Assembly: GCA_038501785.1 (NCBI GenBank)
Contig: JBAMJR010000097.1
Coordinates: 2,472,501 to 2,536,500, forward strand
Length of the DNA: 64,000 nucleotides
Reading direction: 5' to 3'
Source of the DNA: Myoxocephalus aenaeus
Taxonomy: Eukaryota; Chordata; Actinopteri; Perciformes; Cottidae
Under the pieces are notes generated by a model. It was not told where the DNA came from and did no database searches. It saw nothing but the letters and a program-made list of their open reading frames with translations. Positions 59,330 to 64,000 of the stretch are shown here, piece by piece. Made by a program: the position numbers and the translations under genes. Each line of letters starts with the position of its first letter. Position 1 is the stretch's first letter.

Positions 59330-59645
59330 CCTAACCTTTACTCTGGCACCCTCATGAGGTTGACATTTTGGTTGGGTTTTTGGTGAGATGTCCCAGCAGC
59401 TATTGGAGAGATGATGACATTTGGTACAGTTACGTATTTGTCCATGTCCTTATAGCGCCATCATCAGGTCAATGTAGAGATTTGTCTCCTTTAGTTTACG
59501 ACCAAATACCTTCAAAACTACATTCCTATCGTCCTCTGCTGTTCTTCGTTTTTATTACACCTGCTTAGCATCAGCATATTGGCACTGTCATTCTGAGGAT
59601 GTTAGCATGCTGACGTTAGCGTCTAGTTCAAAGCACAAATGTGTC
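59330..59645. repeat. Dispersed fish repeat, copy 2
   Basis: It carries the motif order of the 51470 copy: CTCTGGCACCCTCATGAGGT, TGACATTTTGGT, AGCTATTGGAGAGATGATGA, TAGCGCCATCATCAGGTCAA, then ATGTTAGCATGCTGACGTTA and CTAGTTCAAAGCACAAATGT. The two copies are on the same strand, about 7.8 kb apart. Confidence 0.55.
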
Positions 59646-62600
59646 AAAGTCAACAGGTCGTAGCTCATCATCTTGTTTTTCCAGCAGTGACTGACACACG
59701 CATACATTCACAATTCACACCAATCAGAACAAGTATCAACCTTATTACTCACTCAACACGGTTTATGTGTCTTGTTTTCTCTTCATCCCTCTTTTACACC
59801 CTCCATGAGACCCTCTTGGTAAAACCTCTGTCCAGCTCCTGGGAGAATTTAAGTTATCCTCAAGCTTGTTCTCTGGTCACCACATTTGTGGAAATATAAA
59901 ATAAAAGCTTGGAAACCTAGCATAAACAGACTCCCTCTTGGAGGCTCTTGGATGTTTGGCGTGGGAAATGAAGTGTCAACTCCAACCAGCAAGTCCATTC
60001 CGAAAAAGGTCAGGGTGGCAGGTACGTCTGCTATCCCTGGAAACTCAGACCACAGCAATACAATAGCCCCTTTACCGCCATACAGTATTAGTCCAGCATT
60101 ACTCTCTGTCTTGTTTGCCTCTATGAAATTCCTCTTGTGTTATGCCATTTTTACCCCAAAAAGCAGAGCAGTAGAGTGGACATTTTTGCCTATTTAACTT
60201 TTGGCTCAGTGCACATGTCCTGGTAATTGTATTATAATGTAGAAACACACTACTCCATCACTTTCACACTGATCATCACAGTAAATAAGGCCCCGATGGC
60301 TGTGTTACAGTATTTACTCCTAATGCCAAGTAGTCTAGGTGTAGAGTTATCTGATGACTTACTTTGCCTTAAAGCAAGGGTCGGTAATTCCTTTTTGAAG
60401 CGTTCCCTTTACATCCCGACAGCCATCAATAAATCATATGCTCTGATCAAAAAGAATGAAGCTTAGTCTTGCTGCTTTCTCCAAAGCTGCCTACCCCAAC
60501 TTCAAGATGTAAGAGCTTACGAATCAGCAGAGATTACAATCAAAACTTTTAAGGAAACCCCCTGAGGTTATTTACAAAGATGTATAGTATGTTCCTCAGT
60601 GCTTCTGAAAGGATAACAGAGTCGCACAAGTCAGCTGGAAAATGAGTTTGTATTCCTCCCATCAAATACTGGGAAGTTTCCAACGCAGAAAATTAATTTA
60701 CGGCTGAGCTTGGTAATATTAAGAACCCATTTTTATGCTGCACATTAAATTATATATAAATAAATTATTTTCTCTTTTGTTTATTCCCTTTACTAAACAA
60801 AGTAAGACAAACATGTATTTGTGTGTCGTGCACTACCACAATTTGTCTAAACTGTGCTCGCTACAGAAACAGTGAACTTCGTCTCTGTCTCTGGGTATTT
60901 GTCGAGTCTGAGCTCTCGCAGTGGGTGGGATCAGATAACCTACTGTTACATGTTAACCAGCGTGATCCTTGTGTCAGTATGTGCTGTGCTGCTGGTAATA
61001 TCCAATAAGTAAGCAAATACACACAAGATTTAGCGTGATGATAGGAGGACGGGTGTTGTCTGCATGTTGGAGCACAGGATTATGTAGCTCAGACGATGAA
61101 CACGAGGGATGTTCGGGATCTTTTCCAACACCGTCTGTAAAATGGCTAACAGTGTCCTCAGCCTGTAATGTGGCTACTTGTTCCTCAATAAGTAGGAAGG
61201 TGATCCATTTATTTATAGAGATAAATAGATCTGGTGATCAGTATGTGTGACCAGTGTTCTACGGTTGTTTTCCCACCCTGTACAATTAATTTCCCTTGCC
61301 ACAAGCTTAATTCTATGAACAACACAAACACACAGATACACATCATATCAACAATAATCCGGCTCGTGGGAGAACACGTGTGTTTGTGTGTCTATTCCTC
61401 TGTTGCCGTCGGGCCAGCTGGCGCGTTGCGTCTGGTGTTTTTGTCCCTGGAATGGTGTCGGGGGAAGCCGACCGCACAGAACCCACATGTGTGCACGGTT
61501 CCGCCGCAGTGGGTCAAGCTAATTTAACGAGTTTCCTCGGTAAACATCGACAGATGACCCCTAATCTGTCTTTGTGTCGCAGCAGCAGATGCGGGGTTGA
61601 ACATGTGGAGCATTTTCTGCAAGAGGGCCTGTGAAATGAGACATGGTCACATGCTAATTACTATAAGATAATTGCTATGGGATAGGAATATTTCACCATA
61701 TTGAAAGTGGGAAAAAATACCAAGAAAAAGTTTTCCATTCATTCTTTTTTTGTAAAAGTCTTCCTAATTAAATTATTTAAAATATAGTTGCGTATGCGCT
61801 TGCAGCATTTTGACATAATAACTTAAATATTCAATACGTTGTTTGCGGAGCCCGGTCACCATCACTGTAGTGACTGCTTGTTCTGTTCTCAGACACCGTT
61901 CACAATGTCAACGGGCAGAGTGACGATGGTCACAATCAGAATGATTTTGTTGTAACTTTTGAATCGATAGGTTCATGATTTCAGACAGGTAGACAGAAGA
62001 AGGCCTCTCATTACTCGCCGGCGACAGTTTGTATCACAAGCCGATTTCATCCTTCAAACTCTCACTTTCACTATCGACTGAATTTTTTTCCCCACATTGA
62101 CCCAGGCATTGCAAAATCACTGTCCTAATTAATTTAGTATATTTCATCTGGGGTGTTTGGTATTCCAGACTAACACAGGCCAGTGTTGGAGTTACTCGGA
62201 CCTGTAATAGCAGGACATGTGCATAATTTCCCTGATTTGCTCTTTATTGAGCTCACTACTCTTCCCATCTGAATGAGATCGTTCACACTCGTTACGATCG
62301 ATGCAGCGGTGCGCAGCAGAAGCTCAGCTCGTGAACATCAAGCAATATTGGATTTCAGTGTAAGCACTGTTCTTCTCCATCCGGTGCCCTCTTTTCATTA
62401 AGTCCAGCTTTGGTTCCACAAACAGGACCACATCTCGGGCAGTGCAATAATTGCAATAGCTCATTCTCCAATGCGCCTCATTTCCCTTTTCTCCTTCCAC
62501 TTTGTGCAACGTGAGATTTTTTTTGTGTCTCTGTCACTCTCTCCGAAAACGGAACAGTACCTCCCGACCGGCGTCCTTTCCCAAGGTTCGTGTCAGATTA

Positions 62601-64000
62601 GGGAGAAGTAATTGCTGACACTGCGTCATTGAGATTGCACGTTTCAGGCCTCTTCTGAGAGCAAGAAGGAGCTGACTATGCCCTCGCTCGGCCTTGCTGC
62701 ATGTGTTTGGTGTGTTGTTTCTCGGAACCATGAAGAAGGTTTTCTGTTAGCTTAATTACTTTCATTTGCATGTAAACAATAACTACTATTAAAAGGTAAA
62801 GCCAATGGGAGTACGTGACCGTATAACATGTCATGTATGTGGCTTATAGATAAGCCAGTCATTTAAACGGCAGCATCACTCCCTCTTGGGAAATAAAACA
62901 TTGTTTTTGTACATTACCCTGATGCAGCAAACTCCTGTATACAAGCAGTTTTCTTTTTTGCATTCAGACTGAATTTCAGCGCTGAATGCTTTTGTCATTC
63001 AGATATAAGATATTATTTAGTCCTGGAGGGAAATATTAAACCTCATATTGGGGTTGGTTTTTATGCATTTACAAGGGAGTAAACGTTACAGAGATGACAG
63101 CGCACAAGGGGCGGGAGAGACGGGGAAAGACGTGGAAGAAAGGGCCGTGGCCCGACTTGATCCAGGGACTTTGTGGGTCACGTTCGAACAGTGCATTAAA
63201 CCGAGAGACCACCATTTAAGCCGTGGCTTCTTTTGTTTGTATTGACCTTTAGAACCCTTTGAACTTGGACATCAACAAGTAACAGAAGAGTGTGTGGCAT
63301 TCACAAAATAATCACAGGATTTCTATATCACTGTAATAGAAATAAGAAAAAGGCGAGTCCATTTCAATGTCTAAATGTCAAATCAGATGCAGGCCGACTG
63401 ACAGATTATTGTCGCAGAGCCCAGAATGACAAACGGGTATTTCAAATGATCATGAATAGCAAAGTCTGAAGCCATAACCCAGAGGGCATTAGGGTCACCT
63501 AAGCTGTGCATGTCTGAGTTGAAGAGAGCATAATTTCTTCCATTGAACCAATAAATTGAGGAAGACGAAACACAGCTACAGTATTGCAACTACAACTACA
63601 CATCAGCAGTGGAATAATGAGGCCGCGCATGCTTGCGTAATTGTTTCATGTCCTGTGATCTGTAACTGGTGTAACCTCAACGGTAAAAAGACCTCCGAAT
63701 GAGAAGCTCTTCCCGAATGTGCTTACGGTTTATCATATTTTTGATGATGCCACAGGGGAGGGGCCGCAGGACCACCCATGATTTACACCTTTGATGTCTC
63801 CTGGCCGTAAACATTCAACCCCCACCACAGTGTTTTAAAGAACTAATGATTTAGATGAATCAGAGACAAAGTGCTGAAGGTCGGCTTTCTACTGGGCCAC
63901 TGCCACAAAGAATCCTGCTGAGTCAGAGCTCTGAATAGGCAAACACATCATTTACGAAGCTCATCACAAACTGCACGAGACGCAAGCCTCAAGAAATGAC

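Larger units (their letters stand above)
36197..64000. other. dlgap2 intron(s), repeat-rich, no other gene seen
   Basis: No exon with matched splice sites and family motifs was found on either strand. Contents listed separately include two hAT-type elements, a broken LINE, a SINE nested in a dispersed repeat, and several long (CA)n/(TG)n runs. Stretches 53000-57000 and 60000-64000 show nothing beyond AT-rich unique-looking sequence and chance open frames. A small exon of dlgap2 could be missed here. Confidence 0.55.

Noticed and set aside
59849..60197. Overlapping frames on both strands around 59.9-60.2 kb
   Set aside because: Neither frame shows a domain; the two-strand openness is explained by low stop density.
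61234..61634. Overlapping plus-strand frames in a GC-richer patch
   Set aside because: No motif, two competing frames, and no convincing exon boundary in phase with dlgap2.
1..64000. CRISPR arrays, bacterial-type operons or phage genes
   Set aside because: The regular repeats found are microsatellites or transposon ends; the genes are spliced vertebrate genes.

Overview
The window looks like nuclear DNA of a ray-finned (percomorph-type) fish. It has split genes with GT-AG introns, long AT-rich introns, many (CA)n/(TG)n microsatellites, a tRNA-derived SINE with the usual teleost body, an L2-like LINE relic and non-autonomous hAT-type elements. Most long open frames here are chance or microsatellite translations. 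The real genes were found by joining short exons at splice sites with matching phase.

Region by region: (1) 36-9630, minus strand: the 3' part of a cytospin-family gene (SPECC1/SPECC1L-like). Nine exons encode a Pro/Ser-rich region, a coiled coil, a linker and a C-terminal calponin-homology domain with its stop codon. The 5' end is not resolved. (2) 15705-17304, minus: a two-exon gene for a 114-residue protein with a basic N-terminus and one probable membrane segment, which I do not recognise. (3) 19861-25570, minus: a complete six-exon erich1 gene (glutamate-rich protein 1, 335 aa). (4) From 26493, plus: the first coding exons of dlgap2, a postsynaptic scaffold. It starts head-to-head with erich1, 922 bp away. 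Everything from about 35.7 kb to the right edge appears to be dlgap2 intron filled with repeats. The large dlgap2 exons must lie beyond 64000.

The erich1/dlgap2 divergent pair matches the gene order at human 8p23.3, which supports both calls. The genes do not form a pathway: cytospins act on actin and microtubules, erich1 is poorly characterised, and dlgap2 organises the postsynaptic density. The intronic DNA preserves a readable history of transposition. It includes a hAT-type element with a perfect 8-bp target duplication, a second with an 18-bp terminal inverted repeat, a broken LINE, and a SINE nested in another repeat. I found no CRISPR array, no rRNA, no convincing free-standing tRNA gene and no new multi-gene system. 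The most useful leads are the unidentified small gene, the divergent cytospin with an apparent one-base frame gap, and the dlgap2 5' end.
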